From positions 62,001 to 126,000 of the forward strand of contig NZ_DGUZ01000001.1 in NCBI RefSeq assembly GCF_002394865.1: a stretch of 64,000 bases of DNA, in the 5' to 3' direction. A program made the translations under genes and the position numbers. The DNA comes from Fibrobacter sp. UBA4297 (lineage in GTDB: Bacteria; Fibrobacterota; Fibrobacteria; Fibrobacterales; Fibrobacteraceae). Of the stretch, positions 1-7,854 are shown in pieces; within the stretch, counting starts at the first letter, position 1; every line of letters starts with the position of its first letter. A model generated the notes under the pieces. It was not told the origin of the DNA, did no database searches, and saw only the letters and a list, made by a program, of their open reading frames with translations.

Positions 1-123
1 GGTACGCAGACATTCACGGGGCTCTTGGGTAAGGATAACTTAATCGCAAGCCAGTTCCATCAGGAAAAGAGCGGTGAAGTGGGCCTTGCCATGCTCAAGA
101 ACTTCTGCGATTGGAATATTTAG
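1..123 (+). CDS. hisH: Imidazole glycerol phosphate synthase subunit HisH, C-terminal part (5' end outside window)
   Basis: Only the last 40 codons are present, reading in frame from base 1 to a TAG at 121-123. The stretch ASQFHQEKSGEVGLAML followed by KNF matches the C-terminal end of class I glutamine amidotransferases of the HisH type. There the His and Glu of a Q-F-H-x-E-K-S motif complete the Cys-His-Glu triad that hydrolyses glutamine and channels ammonia to HisF in histidine synthesis. Here Gln replaces the usual Pro between His and Glu, which is a mild variation. A terminator follows directly, so hisH ends its transcription unit. Other class I amidotransferases have similar C-termini, but the K-N-F ending favours HisH. 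Confidence 0.8.
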   Translation, partial: GTQTFTGLLGKDNLIASQFHQEKSGEVGLAMLKNFCDWNI

Positions 124-152
124 TAGGCTTTATAAAGTAAACTATAGAAGGT

Positions 153-178
153 GCGGGCGTTTGCCCGCCTTTTTTCTT
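153..178 (+). terminator. Rho-independent terminator after hisH
   Basis: A 6 bp GC stem (153-158 with 163-168) with a 4-base loop is followed by a T-rich tract, 30 bases after the hisH stop codon. Confidence 0.85.
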
Positions 179-188
179 TTACCCAAAG

Positions 189-309
189 CAATCCATAAAC
201 CAATAACTAATAACTATTGACCAATAACTATTGACCAATAACTAATGACCAATGACTAATGACCAATGACTAATGACTAATGACTAATGACCAATGACTA
301 ACAACCAAC
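189..309. repeat. Heptanucleotide tandem array (YAATRAC type)
   Basis: About 16 tandem 7-base units, mostly taatgac, caatgac, caataac and tattgac, fill most of the gap between hisH and the first TIGR02147 gene. Because 7 is not a multiple of 3 and the units carry TAA and TGA (and TAG on the other strand), the array closes the reading frames on both strands. Related arrays are at 9668-9780, 23071-23166 and 56104-56200. No hairpin core is present in this copy. The rest of this gap (310-434) holds the regulatory motifs listed separately. Confidence 0.9.
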
Positions 310-314
310 TTCTA

Positions 315-392
315 GTATCATAAAATTTTGGTTTTTGTAAAATTTTCTGAAATCTGCTAAAATTTGGCTTAAAATAAGCATTGGAGTATCAT
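315..392 (+). promoter_or_regulatory. Paired GTATCAT-N6-TTG motifs upstream of TIGR02147 gene 1
   Basis: GTATCAT occurs at 315-321 and 386-392, each followed six bases later by TTG. The second copy is preceded, after exactly six bases, by a small palindrome (GCTTA-AAA-TAAGC, 367-379). The same arrangement recurs upstream of the second cassette with the same six-base gap. It is inferred to be a regulator-binding region. Part of it (TATCAT at 387, TTGGCT 17 bases upstream) could also be a promoter. Confidence 0.5.
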
Positions 393-434
393 AGGCTATT
401 GTTTTGAATAATAAATTAATATATATTTAGTGCA

Positions 435-1262
435 ATGAAACCGGTAACGGAATACGAAGATTACCGCATGTATATGCAGGATTATTACAACGAGCGCAAA
501 CGCGTCTCGTCGTTTTCGTGGCGTGAATTTACGCGAGCTTCGGGATTCTCGTCTCCGACTTATCTTAAACTGGTGTGTGAAGGCAAAACCCGTCTTTCTC
601 CACAAGGGGCCGAAAAGGTCGGTGAGGCCATGAGCCTGGCCGGCTTTGAACTTGAATATTTCAAGACGATGGTTACATATTGCCATGCTAAGACGGACCA
701 GGAGCGCAAAATAGCATACGATGCCATGCTTGAGTTGGCGGCAAATAACAAGGTCAAGATTGTTGATGGCGATGCGTTCAAGTATTTTGAATCGTGGGTG
801 CATCCGGTTGTGAGAGAGCTTGCGCCAGTGATGCCGGGGGCGACTCCTGGGGATATTGCCAAGCGCTGCTGGCAGGGCGTGACGGCGGGAGAGGTTCGCG
901 AATCGCTCGACTTTATGGTCAGGGCTGGCTTGTTAAAGAAAAATGGCGATGCCTATGTGCAGGCCGACAAGCATCTTAAAAGTTCATCAAATGTAGTTTC
1001 TGTGGCGTTGCGTACCATGCACCGTGAAATGGCCTGCTTTGCTCAAGAAGCTATCGGCCAATTCCTTTCATCGGAACGCAACTTTACGGGGCTTACCATG
1101 GGAATTTCTGCCGAAGATTACAAACAAATTTTGCTGGAACTTGATACTTGCCGCAAAAAGATTGCACAGATTGCCTTGAATAGTCGCGGGACCGAACGAG
1201 TTTACAGATTAAATTTGCAATTGTTTCCACTCACGTGGGGAGAGAATAAGGATGATGCTTAA
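435..1262 (+). CDS. TIGR02147-family putative transcriptional regulator (cassette 1)
   Basis: This 275-residue cytoplasmic protein has no signal peptide. It belongs to the TIGR02147 family, recognised by the N-terminal MKPVTEYEDYR block, an HTH-like stretch at about residues 25-70 (SWREFTRASGFSSPTYLKL, then L-C-E-G-K) and the C-terminal YRLNLQLFPLT. A second winged-helix-like region lies near residues 150-180 (AGEVRESLDFMVRAGLLKK). The family was defined from F. succinogenes paralogues and its function is not established; DNA binding is inferred from the HTH resemblance. The stop codon overlaps the start of the downstream lipoprotein gene by 11 bases, so the two are probably translationally coupled. 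It is a close paralogue of the proteins at 2914 and 34992. Ligand and target are unknown. Confidence 0.85.
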   Translation: MKPVTEYEDYRMYMQDYYNERKRVSSFSWREFTRASGFSSPTYLKLVCEGKTRLSPQGAEKVGEAMSLAGFELEYFKTMVTYCHAKTDQERKIAYDAMLELAANNKVKIVDGDAFKYFESWVHPVVRELAPVMPGATPGDIAKRCWQGVTAGEVRESLDFMVRAGLLKKNGDAYVQADKHLKSSSNVVSVALRTMHREMACFAQEAIGQFLSSERNFTGLTMGISAEDYKQILLELDTCRKKIAQIALNSRGTERVYRLNLQLFPLTWGENKDDA

Positions 1263-2658
1263 TAAAACCGTTAATGTTACGACATGTGCATTTTTGCTTA
1301 TTGCCGCTGCGTGTACTGAACACAATGATTCGGCGGGGATTACGGAGGAGGGGAATCCGATTGCCGAAATAAGCAGCTCGTCTATCGCGTGGCCGGAGAG
1401 TAGCGCTGATTTCGGGCGTTACAAGTTTGACTTGTGGAATGGTGCTAGCGGTGCAGCCCGTGTAAATGTTGGTAACAATGCCGGCTTTTGGTATGGCGTT
1501 GACGACGAAGAGGAGGGCGGCTCGTCTTTAATCCATTTCCCGGTTCCCGTTGTGAATGTGGACTCTTTGAATAATGTGGCGTCGGTTGTCTCGCGATGCG
1601 GTGGCCTTTGCGGAATGGTTGAGCTCGGAGAGGGCTCTGCCAATCCGAATGCGGGCTTGGGCGTTGCTCTTGCAGAAGAAGATTCTTCAATCGATATTTC
1701 GGGATGGGACGGTCTTTGCGTCTCCTATGAATCTGAACTTGCCATGAAGGGCCTGCTCGGCTACAAGGAAGGAGAGTCGGATGTGCCTTCGGGAGAAATG
1801 CCGTATGTTGATTTTGATAAAACTACAGTGGGGAAGACGGCCTCGCGATGTGCAAAGTGGACGGATTTTAAGAAGGGTTCTGCAAATGACTCTTCTGGCA
1901 GGGATGCGTCGAAGAGGGCGACTTCGCTTATATTCAAGTTCTTCGGTAAGGCGAAGGAAATGGGATACTTCAATATTCGTGGAGTGAGCTCGTACAAGCA
2001 TGGTATTGTGAACCTGGATTCTCTGGAAGTTCCTTTTGATACGCTGAATTGCCTTTGGAATGCGGTGCCGCCTGATTCCTTGAAAGAAATCGTTGGCGGT
2101 CTGGAAGGCGGTTTCTGGTCAGGGTACAATGACAAGCAGAAAGGCGGTGCGTCAAGCTTGGAATGGGGCGATTATTCTCCGGATAAATTCATGAGCACGT
2201 CTTTGTGGGTTGATAGTGTTGTGAGTAAAAATGGCGGATTTGCGGCAAACGCTGTTCTGGACAAGGGGGACGCTGCCGAAGCGTTTGCAGGTGTTCTGAT
2301 CCAGATTTTGAAGTATGACGCAAAAAACGATGGGTTTTATCCGCAATCGAGAGATGTCAGCCACTGGGGTGGGCTTTGCGTGACCTACATGGCCGAAAAG
2401 GAAATGCGCTTGGTGCTTTTTGCCGATTCGACTCTAGAGGCTTCTGCAACGTTGCCTGAATCGGCGACTCCTGTGGAAAAATGTTTGACCTGGGAAGATA
2501 TGTCTGCTCAGGAAGTGGCGAAAAACGCTAGTTTAATCAAGTTCGAGATGAGGAGTTCCGAGAATCTAAGTGCAAGGTTTAATATTATCGCTATCGGCAA
2601 ATATAACGATGGTGGCTCTTGCGCTATTGATGAAGCACGGGTGGTCTCCTTTAAATAA
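1252..2658 (+). CDS. Lipoprotein with two tandem galactose-binding-like modules (cassette 1)
   Basis: This 468-residue protein has a hydrophobic signal ending at a lipobox Cys (LLIAAAC, Cys21), then a short Ser-rich linker and two copies of a ~200-residue module starting near residues 57 and 264. Each module opens with L-W-N and contains a G-F-W-x-G/Y segment, a C-G-G/x-x-C block, the strongest landmark W-x-G-L-C-V-x-Y, a C-x-x-W-x-D element and a final F-N-I-x-x-x-x-x-Y. I do not recognise a named family. The pattern resembles CBM11/CIA30-type beta-sandwiches (inference). An envelope location, perhaps surface-exposed and glycan- or fibre-binding, is likely. ATGs at 1252 and 1255 are both possible; both lie inside the 3' end of the regulator gene. 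Confidence 0.8.
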   Translation: MMLNKTVNVTTCAFLLIAAACTEHNDSAGITEEGNPIAEISSSSIAWPESSADFGRYKFDLWNGASGAARVNVGNNAGFWYGVDDEEEGGSSLIHFPVPVVNVDSLNNVASVVSRCGGLCGMVELGEGSANPNAGLGVALAEEDSSIDISGWDGLCVSYESELAMKGLLGYKEGESDVPSGEMPYVDFDKTTVGKTASRCAKWTDFKKGSANDSSGRDASKRATSLIFKFFGKAKEMGYFNIRGVSSYKHGIVNLDSLEVPFDTLNCLWNAVPPDSLKEIVGGLEGGFWSGYNDKQKGGASSLEWGDYSPDKFMSTSLWVDSVVSKNGGFAANAVLDKGDAAEAFAGVLIQILKYDAKNDGFYPQSRDVSHWGGLCVTYMAEKEMRLVLFADSTLEASATLPESATPVEKCLTWEDMSAQEVAKNASLIKFEMRSSENLSARFNIIAIGKYNDGGSCAIDEARVVSFK

Positions 2659-2704
2659 TGGGGCTCTGCCTGGCTATTGGGCCGTAAAAATTTGAAAATT
2701 TTCT

Positions 2705-2785
2705 AGCCCGCTAGAACCTGTCCTTCCTGCACGGAGCAATGCTGAAGTGTGGGATTGTCGGTGGATGCGGGCTTTGTTTTTATAG
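2705..2785 (+). terminator. Possible terminator with an enlarged loop, cassette 1 end
   Basis: AGCCCGC (2705-2711) can pair with GCGGGCT (2767-2773), followed by TTGTTTTTAT. The 55-base loop is long for a terminator and may itself be an insertion. Together with the motifs below this accounts for most of the 255-base gap between cassettes 1 and 2. Confidence 0.4.
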
Positions 2786-2790
2786 TAAGT

Positions 2791-2870
2791 GTATCATGGA
2801 AAATTGCATCAATTTTTTGATTTTTTGCGAAAATTGCCTAATTTTATAAAATTAGGCTAAAAAGTATCAT
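2791..2870 (+). promoter_or_regulatory. Paired GTATCAT-N6-TTG motifs and palindrome upstream of TIGR02147 gene 2
   Basis: GTATCAT lies at 2791-2797 and 2864-2870 (73 bp apart; 71 bp in cassette 1), each followed after six bases by TTGC. A perfect 22 bp AT-rich palindrome at 2836-2857 ends six bases before the second copy, the same spacing as in cassette 1. The second copy starts 50 bases before the start codon (49 in cassette 1). An AAGGAG ribosome-binding site follows at about 2890-2896. Confidence 0.55.
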
Positions 2871-2913
2871 GAAATATTGCTTTTTTTGAAAAGGAGAAAG
2901 TATATTTGTAGAT

Positions 2914-3741
2914 ATGAAACCGATTACGGAATATCAGGATTATCGCTGCTACATGCAGGACTATTACGATGAACGGAAGCGCGTATCGTCGTTTTCCTGG
3001 CGTGAATTTGCTCGCGATGCTGGGTTTACTTCGCCAACGTACCTGAAACTTGTGTGTGAAAAAAAGACGCGCCTTTCGTCTCTCGGGGCGGAGAAAGTTG
3101 GCGCTGCAATGCATTTGGTGGACTATGAGCTAGATTATTTTAAGCTGATGGTGGAATGTTGCCATGCCAAAACGGAAGATGACCGTAAAATCGCTTTTGA
3201 GGCGATGTTGAAACTGGCAAGGGAAAATAGCGTAAAAGTTGTAGGCGCTGATGCGTACAAGTTTTTTGAAACTTGGGTCCATCCGGTGGTGAGGGAACTT
3301 GCGTCGGTAATGCCGGGGGCGACTCCAGGTGAAATCGCAAGGCGTTGCTGTTTAGATGTCTCGGCGGTGGATGTTCGTAAGTCGCTCGATTTTATGGTGA
3401 ATGCGGGACTGCTTAAGAAAAATGGAGATGCCTATGAACAGGTCGATAAGCATTTGACGGGTTCTCCTGAAATCATGTCTGTTGCGATGCGTTCCATGCA
3501 TCATGAGATGACTCGCTTTGCGGATGAAGCTCTTGAACAGTTTTCTCCAAAAGAACGAAATTTTTCTGGCCTTACGATGGGAATTTCGGAGGCCGATTAC
3601 GAGCAAATTGTGCAAGAAATCGATGCTTTCCGCAGGCGGATTGCTCAAATCGCTTTGAAAGGCCGCGGTGTCGGCCGAGTTTACCGGTTGAATTTACAGT
3701 TGTTCCCGCTGACGTGGGAGGAGGGTAAAAATCATGCTTAA
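2914..3741 (+). CDS. TIGR02147-family putative transcriptional regulator (cassette 2)
   Basis: This 275-residue protein is closely similar along its length to the product of 435-1262. It shares MKPITEYQDYR at the N-terminus, the HTH-like SWREFARDAGFTSPTYLKL, the VHPVVRELASVMPGATPG segment and the C-terminal VYRLNLQLFPLTW. No signal peptide or membrane segment is visible. The stop codon shares the eight-base sequence ATGCTTAA with the start of the downstream lipoprotein gene, which implies coupled translation. The upstream region carries the same motif pair as cassette 1, so the two regulators may bind each other's promoters (inference). An AAGGAG site precedes the start, although spaced rather far from it. 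TIGR02147 function is not established experimentally as far as I know. Confidence 0.85.
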   Translation: MKPITEYQDYRCYMQDYYDERKRVSSFSWREFARDAGFTSPTYLKLVCEKKTRLSSLGAEKVGAAMHLVDYELDYFKLMVECCHAKTEDDRKIAFEAMLKLARENSVKVVGADAYKFFETWVHPVVRELASVMPGATPGEIARRCCLDVSAVDVRKSLDFMVNAGLLKKNGDAYEQVDKHLTGSPEIMSVAMRSMHHEMTRFADEALEQFSPKERNFSGLTMGISEADYEQIVQEIDAFRRRIAQIALKGRGVGRVYRLNLQLFPLTWEEGKNHA

Positions 3742-6010
3742 AAAACTTCTTGATATATCGGCGTGCGTTTCTGCATGTACGTTTGCGCTTGGTATTGTGG
3801 CATGCTCGGACGACAATACGGCGGGAGTCGTGGAAGATGGCAATCCGATTGCCCATGGTGAAAGTAGTTCGTCTGCAGTGGGTGGCTCATCTGCTGTTGA
3901 AAGCTCTTCTGCGGTGCAATCCTCTAGTAGCGTAGAGTCTGTTCCGAAGTTTGATTTGTGGAACGGCGAGGTTGACTACAAGATAAATACCAATAACGAA
4001 AACACGGGGTATTGGTTCAGTTATGGCGATGATGCGGAAGGGGGCCAGTCAACCATCAGCTGGCCTGTGTCGATGGGCAATGAATATTCTGATAATACAT
4101 TGGATCCTGTTTTTGAATATTGCAAAGGCGTGTGCGGTACAGTTGAGTTGCGTGGCTCGGAGACGATGCCTTGGGCGGGTATTGGCATCATGCTTGCCGA
4201 AGAGGATTCTACCGCGGATGTTTCCGCATGGGGTGGCATCTGTGTAACGTATGCTTCTGAGTATCCGGTGAATGTCTATCTCAATGTGGATGTCGGTGGC
4301 ATAGATACGATTAGCAATGTGTCTCCGTTTATGACTTATCCGATGATAACACTCCCGAAAACGGTGACGGGTGCGCCGACGCTTAAGAATATGCTTGGTT
4401 CTGATGTTGCCATTACGCGTTGTGCCAAGTGGAGTGATTTTAAGGTCTCTAGCTGGGCGGAATACAATAAGGCGAAATTAAGCAAGGTCTATTCTGGCGA
4501 AGAGGCTGCCAAAGAAATCAAGGCGATTAACTTTGTATTTATGGGTAATTCCGATGGCTCGGGAAAATTCAATATCGTAGGCGTCAGTACTTACGACGAG
4601 AATCTTCCGCAGTGGCGTGATGGTGGCACGAATGAACAGGACGTCGGTTCAATTGCTGATGATGGCGATTCCTTGACCTGCCTGTGGAAGGGCTTGAATG
4701 GGTCTGGCATTGTAAATACGGGTTATAACGACCGTGATGAATTTGTCGGAATGTTGTATGATTTCGATGCTTCTCCCGAGGGCGCGTATTCTACGATAGA
4801 ATTCCCTGCATATAAGAGTATGGAGTATGAGCCCTACATGTATGCTGCTATTGTCGAGGAATGCAATGGCTTTTGTGGAACGATGGAGTTTACTTTGGAA
4901 AAAGCGGATTATGCCGCATCTGCTGTAGCGTTCAATATTGCAGATGATACATTGACTTCTTGTGAAGGTAACACTTGCTATGGAACGCCTAAATTTGCCG
5001 ATATTAAGGATTGGGGCGGCCTTTGCATCACTTATTATTCCGAAAAGGATGCTTACTTAAATGTTGTTGTAAAAGATGTCCCGTATGATGATTCTCCGAA
5101 AGCATCTCTCCCTGCATCGGGAGAGCTTATTGAAAAGTGCTTTGCCTGGGATGATTTTCAACCGAGTGTCCCGAATCTAGGAACGGCGGTGAGCACGGTG
5201 CAGTTTATTGTAAAGAGTTCAAAAAACGGCGATAGGAACCAGTTTAATATAGCGGGTATCGGTAAATATTCAGCTAATGGGGCTTGCTCTATTCCCAAAA
5301 CTGCTTATACGCCAATGAGTTCTTCGAACAGCACTCCGCGCAGTTCTAGCAGTAGCAAGGTATATAAAGATGAATGCTCTTTCAAAAATCTCAGTCCGGT
5401 CTGGCATGGCCTAGATGGTTATTTGAGTGTGAAAACCGGGTATTCGACAGCGACAGGTGATGGTGGCCATTGGTATGCATTCAAGGATAATGACGAAATC
5501 AATATGATTTATCCTGTACAAGTGAATGGCGAATTAGGTCAGGATTCGTTGAAACCTGTTCTAAATTACTGTCAAGGACTTTGTACAACAAATAAAGGCG
5601 CAGGAAATGCAGGCTTTGGATTCAACGTTGCTAATAAAAATGAAAATGGCAAGTTACAGGCGAAAGATCTTAAATATTGGGGAGGCATGTGCATTGTTTA
5701 TGCTTCAGAGAATGATTTACATATTGCAATAAATGATGCAGAACAAAATGATTTTGCGAACGTATCTAAATTGCCGGGCGTGACGTTGCCACAGACCGAT
5801 GGTTATGCCAAGATTGAATGTAAATCCTGGAATGGATTTGTCGATGGTAAAACAAAAGAGTCTATAGATCCTGCGAAAATTTCGTCAATTTTGTTCTATG
5901 CTTATGCCAAGAATAATGCCAGTAGTTCGTTCAATATTTTGGGAATTGCCCCGTATCAAGAACTGGATGGTACATCTTATTTAAAATGCCAAGAACCAGC
6001 TGTTCTTTAA
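3734..6010 (+). CDS. Lipoprotein with three galactose-binding-like modules (cassette 2)
   Basis: This 758-residue protein has a lipobox at Cys24 (GIVAC), a Ser-rich linker at about residues 38-68, and three copies of the cassette module starting near residues 72, 315 and 555. A second Ser-rich linker (about 527-545) separates modules 2 and 3. Landmarks recur: F-D-L-W-N-G, N-T-G-Y-W-F, Y-C-x-G-x-C-G, WGGICVTYAS or WGGLCITYYS, K-C-x-x-W-x-D-F and F-N-I-x-G-I-x-x-Y. Ser-rich linkers of this kind are common in Fibrobacter surface proteins. An envelope-anchored, possibly substrate-binding role is inferred; no catalytic motif is visible. ATG at 3734 sits inside the 3' end of the regulator gene, preceded by GGAGGG. 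Confidence 0.8.
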   Translation: MLKKLLDISACVSACTFALGIVACSDDNTAGVVEDGNPIAHGESSSSAVGGSSAVESSSAVQSSSSVESVPKFDLWNGEVDYKINTNNENTGYWFSYGDDAEGGQSTISWPVSMGNEYSDNTLDPVFEYCKGVCGTVELRGSETMPWAGIGIMLAEEDSTADVSAWGGICVTYASEYPVNVYLNVDVGGIDTISNVSPFMTYPMITLPKTVTGAPTLKNMLGSDVAITRCAKWSDFKVSSWAEYNKAKLSKVYSGEEAAKEIKAINFVFMGNSDGSGKFNIVGVSTYDENLPQWRDGGTNEQDVGSIADDGDSLTCLWKGLNGSGIVNTGYNDRDEFVGMLYDFDASPEGAYSTIEFPAYKSMEYEPYMYAAIVEECNGFCGTMEFTLEKADYAASAVAFNIADDTLTSCEGNTCYGTPKFADIKDWGGLCITYYSEKDAYLNVVVKDVPYDDSPKASLPASGELIEKCFAWDDFQPSVPNLGTAVSTVQFIVKSSKNGDRNQFNIAGIGKYSANGACSIPKTAYTPMSSSNSTPRSSSSSKVYKDECSFKNLSPVWHGLDGYLSVKTGYSTATGDGGHWYAFKDNDEINMIYPVQVNGELGQDSLKPVLNYCQGLCTTNKGAGNAGFGFNVANKNENGKLQAKDLKYWGGMCIVYASENDLHIAINDAEQNDFANVSKLPGVTLPQTDGYAKIECKSWNGFVDGKTKESIDPAKISSILFYAYAKNNASSSFNILGIAPYQELDGTSYLKCQEPAVL

Positions 6011-6040
6011 ATAGTGATTCGGGAATCCCCTTTTTAATCT

Positions 6041-6094
6041 GTCATTCCGGCCGGAGCCTGTGCTGAGCGGAGTCGAAGTAAGCCGGAATCACCT
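6041..6094. repeat. GTCATTCC-type hairpin element
   Basis: The element starts GTCATTCCGGCC and ends GCCGGAATCACC, with an internal GCTGAGCGGAGTCGAAG tract. It lies between two lipoprotein genes and belongs to the family seen at 8616, 46214, 54090, 54258, 54719, 55220, 59330 and 59861. Confidence 0.8.
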
Positions 6095-6149
6095 TTTGAA
6101 GACAAACAATATATGTTGTAGTTTATAATAAAATAAAAAGGAGTGTTGT

Positions 6150-7796
6150 ATGTTTAGGAGATATCTTTGGGTCGTGATTTCGGCCTTGCTGCTAGGCGTT
6201 GTCGCCTGTTCCGATGACAATCCGTCGGACGCGTTTGCCGTATCGCCGGAGTCCAGCGGAACCTCGGTGGTGTCCAGCGAAAGCAGTTCGTCTGTTGCGG
6301 AGTCAAGCAGTGGCGGGAGTGCCGCGAATGTCGCGTCGAGTAGCAGCGAAAATGTTGCGACGTCATCAAGTAGCGTGACTGCAAATTCCTCAAGTAGTGC
6401 AAAAGTGCCGAAAAATACGGCCGCTTGTTTGTGGAATGCTAGCAAAGGTGACTATTTGGTGAATACGGGATATGATCCTGATAGTACACGTGGTGCTGGA
6501 CTTTGGTATAATATTAGCGATGATCCTGATGGCGGTGTTACTGAGGTTTATAGCCCGGATGTGTGCGGTTTTGAAACTTCTGAGTATGAATGTGCGGAAG
6601 CGCTTGTAGAATATTGTGGTAGTTATTGCGCTGAATATCGTTTTAGAAAAGGAACCTCTGCTGAAATTTTTGGGGGAATGGGATTCAATGTTGCGGGCAT
6701 TGAAGAACCCTATGTCTCGTACGCCCTAAGGTATGGTGACATCAGCGATTGGGGCGGCGTCTGTGTGACGTACGCTGCGGATAGGGATGTGCTCTTGAGG
6801 CTTTATGCAGGCAACGATACCTTTTATCAAGCTGAATTTGGTAAATCAACTGAATTTGTAGAAAAATGCGTTACATGGGATGCCTTGAATGCAACCGAGG
6901 CTTCAAAACATGTGTCTAGCATTCGTTTCATTATGCCGGGTGCCGATGGTACAAAGGGACACCTCTCTATTGCCGCTGTCGGTAAATACGATGCGAATGG
7001 AGCTTGCGATGTCGATGGCTATGCCTATGTTTTGCCAAAGAGTAGTGTTGACGAAGGAATTATCGTATTGCGCAGTTCTAGTTCTGGGCAAAGAGCTTCG
7101 TCGAGTAGCAGTCCCCGCGGAGATTGCACTGAACCGAAAGAAGTTAGCGAAATGTGGAATGGATTTGCTGCTCCTCTGACGACCGTTGAGACGGGATTAG
7201 ATAATGGTACCGAAACTTCAGGATATTGGTTCAGCTTTGACGATGATATGTCCGGTGTTGGTTCTGTAAAATTGCCGCAACCGCTTGGGATTGAATATCC
7301 GACGGGCGATGAAATTTATGATTACTGTATGGGCGCTTGTGGTGAATTGCAATTTACAAAAGATGGTTATTTGGGTATAGGTTTCCATGTCGCTGGTGTT
7401 GTTGATCCGCTTGATGGTGATTTACCGGCTGCTAAGGCTAATATCTCAAGTTGGGGAGGCTTGTGTGTAACGTATGCTTCGGACACTGATTTGGAAGTTG
7501 TTTTGGCTTATACTCAAGAAGGTGGATTTGGAAATCTTTCTAGAATGCCTAAGATGACATTGCCCAAGTCCATTAAGCTAAAGACGGTATGTGCCGATTG
7601 GGATAATTTTATGACGGTGTTTAGTGAAGTCAGTACGGCATTTATGACATCGATTCTCTTTGCAGTACAGGGCGAAGCGAATACCAAAAGCCGAATTAAT
7701 ATAAGAGGGCTTGGCAAGTATTCCGAAAAAACGAATTTTTGTTCGACGGACGAAGACCCGTTCGTATCAGGAAAGCTGGGATTGGTTATCAAATAA
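6150..7796 (+). CDS. Lipoprotein with two galactose-binding-like modules, no regulator of its own
   Basis: This 548-residue protein has a lipobox at Cys20 (GVVAC), a long Ser-rich linker (about residues 31-88), and two cassette-type modules starting near residues 92 and 334, separated by a second Ser-rich linker at about 309-322. Module landmarks include CLWNAS, G-L-W-Y-N, Y-C-G-S-Y-C-A, WGGVCVTYAA, K-C-V-T-W and WGGLCVTYAS. Unlike the other three lipoproteins of this type it is not preceded by a TIGR02147 gene. It lies 139 bases after the cassette 2 lipoprotein across a hairpin repeat, so it may be a duplication product of that gene. RBS AAGGAG precedes the ATG at normal spacing. A terminator follows directly. 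Confidence 0.8.
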   Translation: MFRRYLWVVISALLLGVVACSDDNPSDAFAVSPESSGTSVVSSESSSSVAESSSGGSAANVASSSSENVATSSSSVTANSSSSAKVPKNTAACLWNASKGDYLVNTGYDPDSTRGAGLWYNISDDPDGGVTEVYSPDVCGFETSEYECAEALVEYCGSYCAEYRFRKGTSAEIFGGMGFNVAGIEEPYVSYALRYGDISDWGGVCVTYAADRDVLLRLYAGNDTFYQAEFGKSTEFVEKCVTWDALNATEASKHVSSIRFIMPGADGTKGHLSIAAVGKYDANGACDVDGYAYVLPKSSVDEGIIVLRSSSSGQRASSSSSPRGDCTEPKEVSEMWNGFAAPLTTVETGLDNGTETSGYWFSFDDDMSGVGSVKLPQPLGIEYPTGDEIYDYCMGACGELQFTKDGYLGIGFHVAGVVDPLDGDLPAAKANISSWGGLCVTYASDTDLEVVLAYTQEGGFGNLSRMPKMTLPKSIKLKTVCADWDNFMTVFSEVSTAFMTSILFAVQGEANTKSRINIRGLGKYSEKTNFCSTDEDPFVSGKLGLVIK

Positions 7797-7800
7797 TATG

Positions 7801-7828
7801 AAACCCGTCGCACTCGCGGCGGGTTTTC
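7801..7828. terminator. Bidirectional terminator between the lipoprotein gene and rph
   Basis: AAACCCG-TCGC pairs with GCGG-CGGGTTT around a 4-base loop and lies between convergent genes. T or A tracts on each side suit both strands. Confidence 0.75.
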
Positions 7829-7854
7829 ACTGGACATTTGTAAAGTAAGGTTAA

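Noticed and set aside
189..309. CRISPR array
   Set aside because: Units are 7 bases in direct contact; there are no unique spacers of ~30 bases.
386..392. TATCAT as a -10 promoter element explaining all GTATCAT copies
   Set aside because: Only the copy at 387 has a reasonable -35 (TTGGCT) at 17 bases; the others do not, and the 34906-34943 copy is a perfect dyad, so operator function is more likely. The promoter reading is kept as a possibility for 387.
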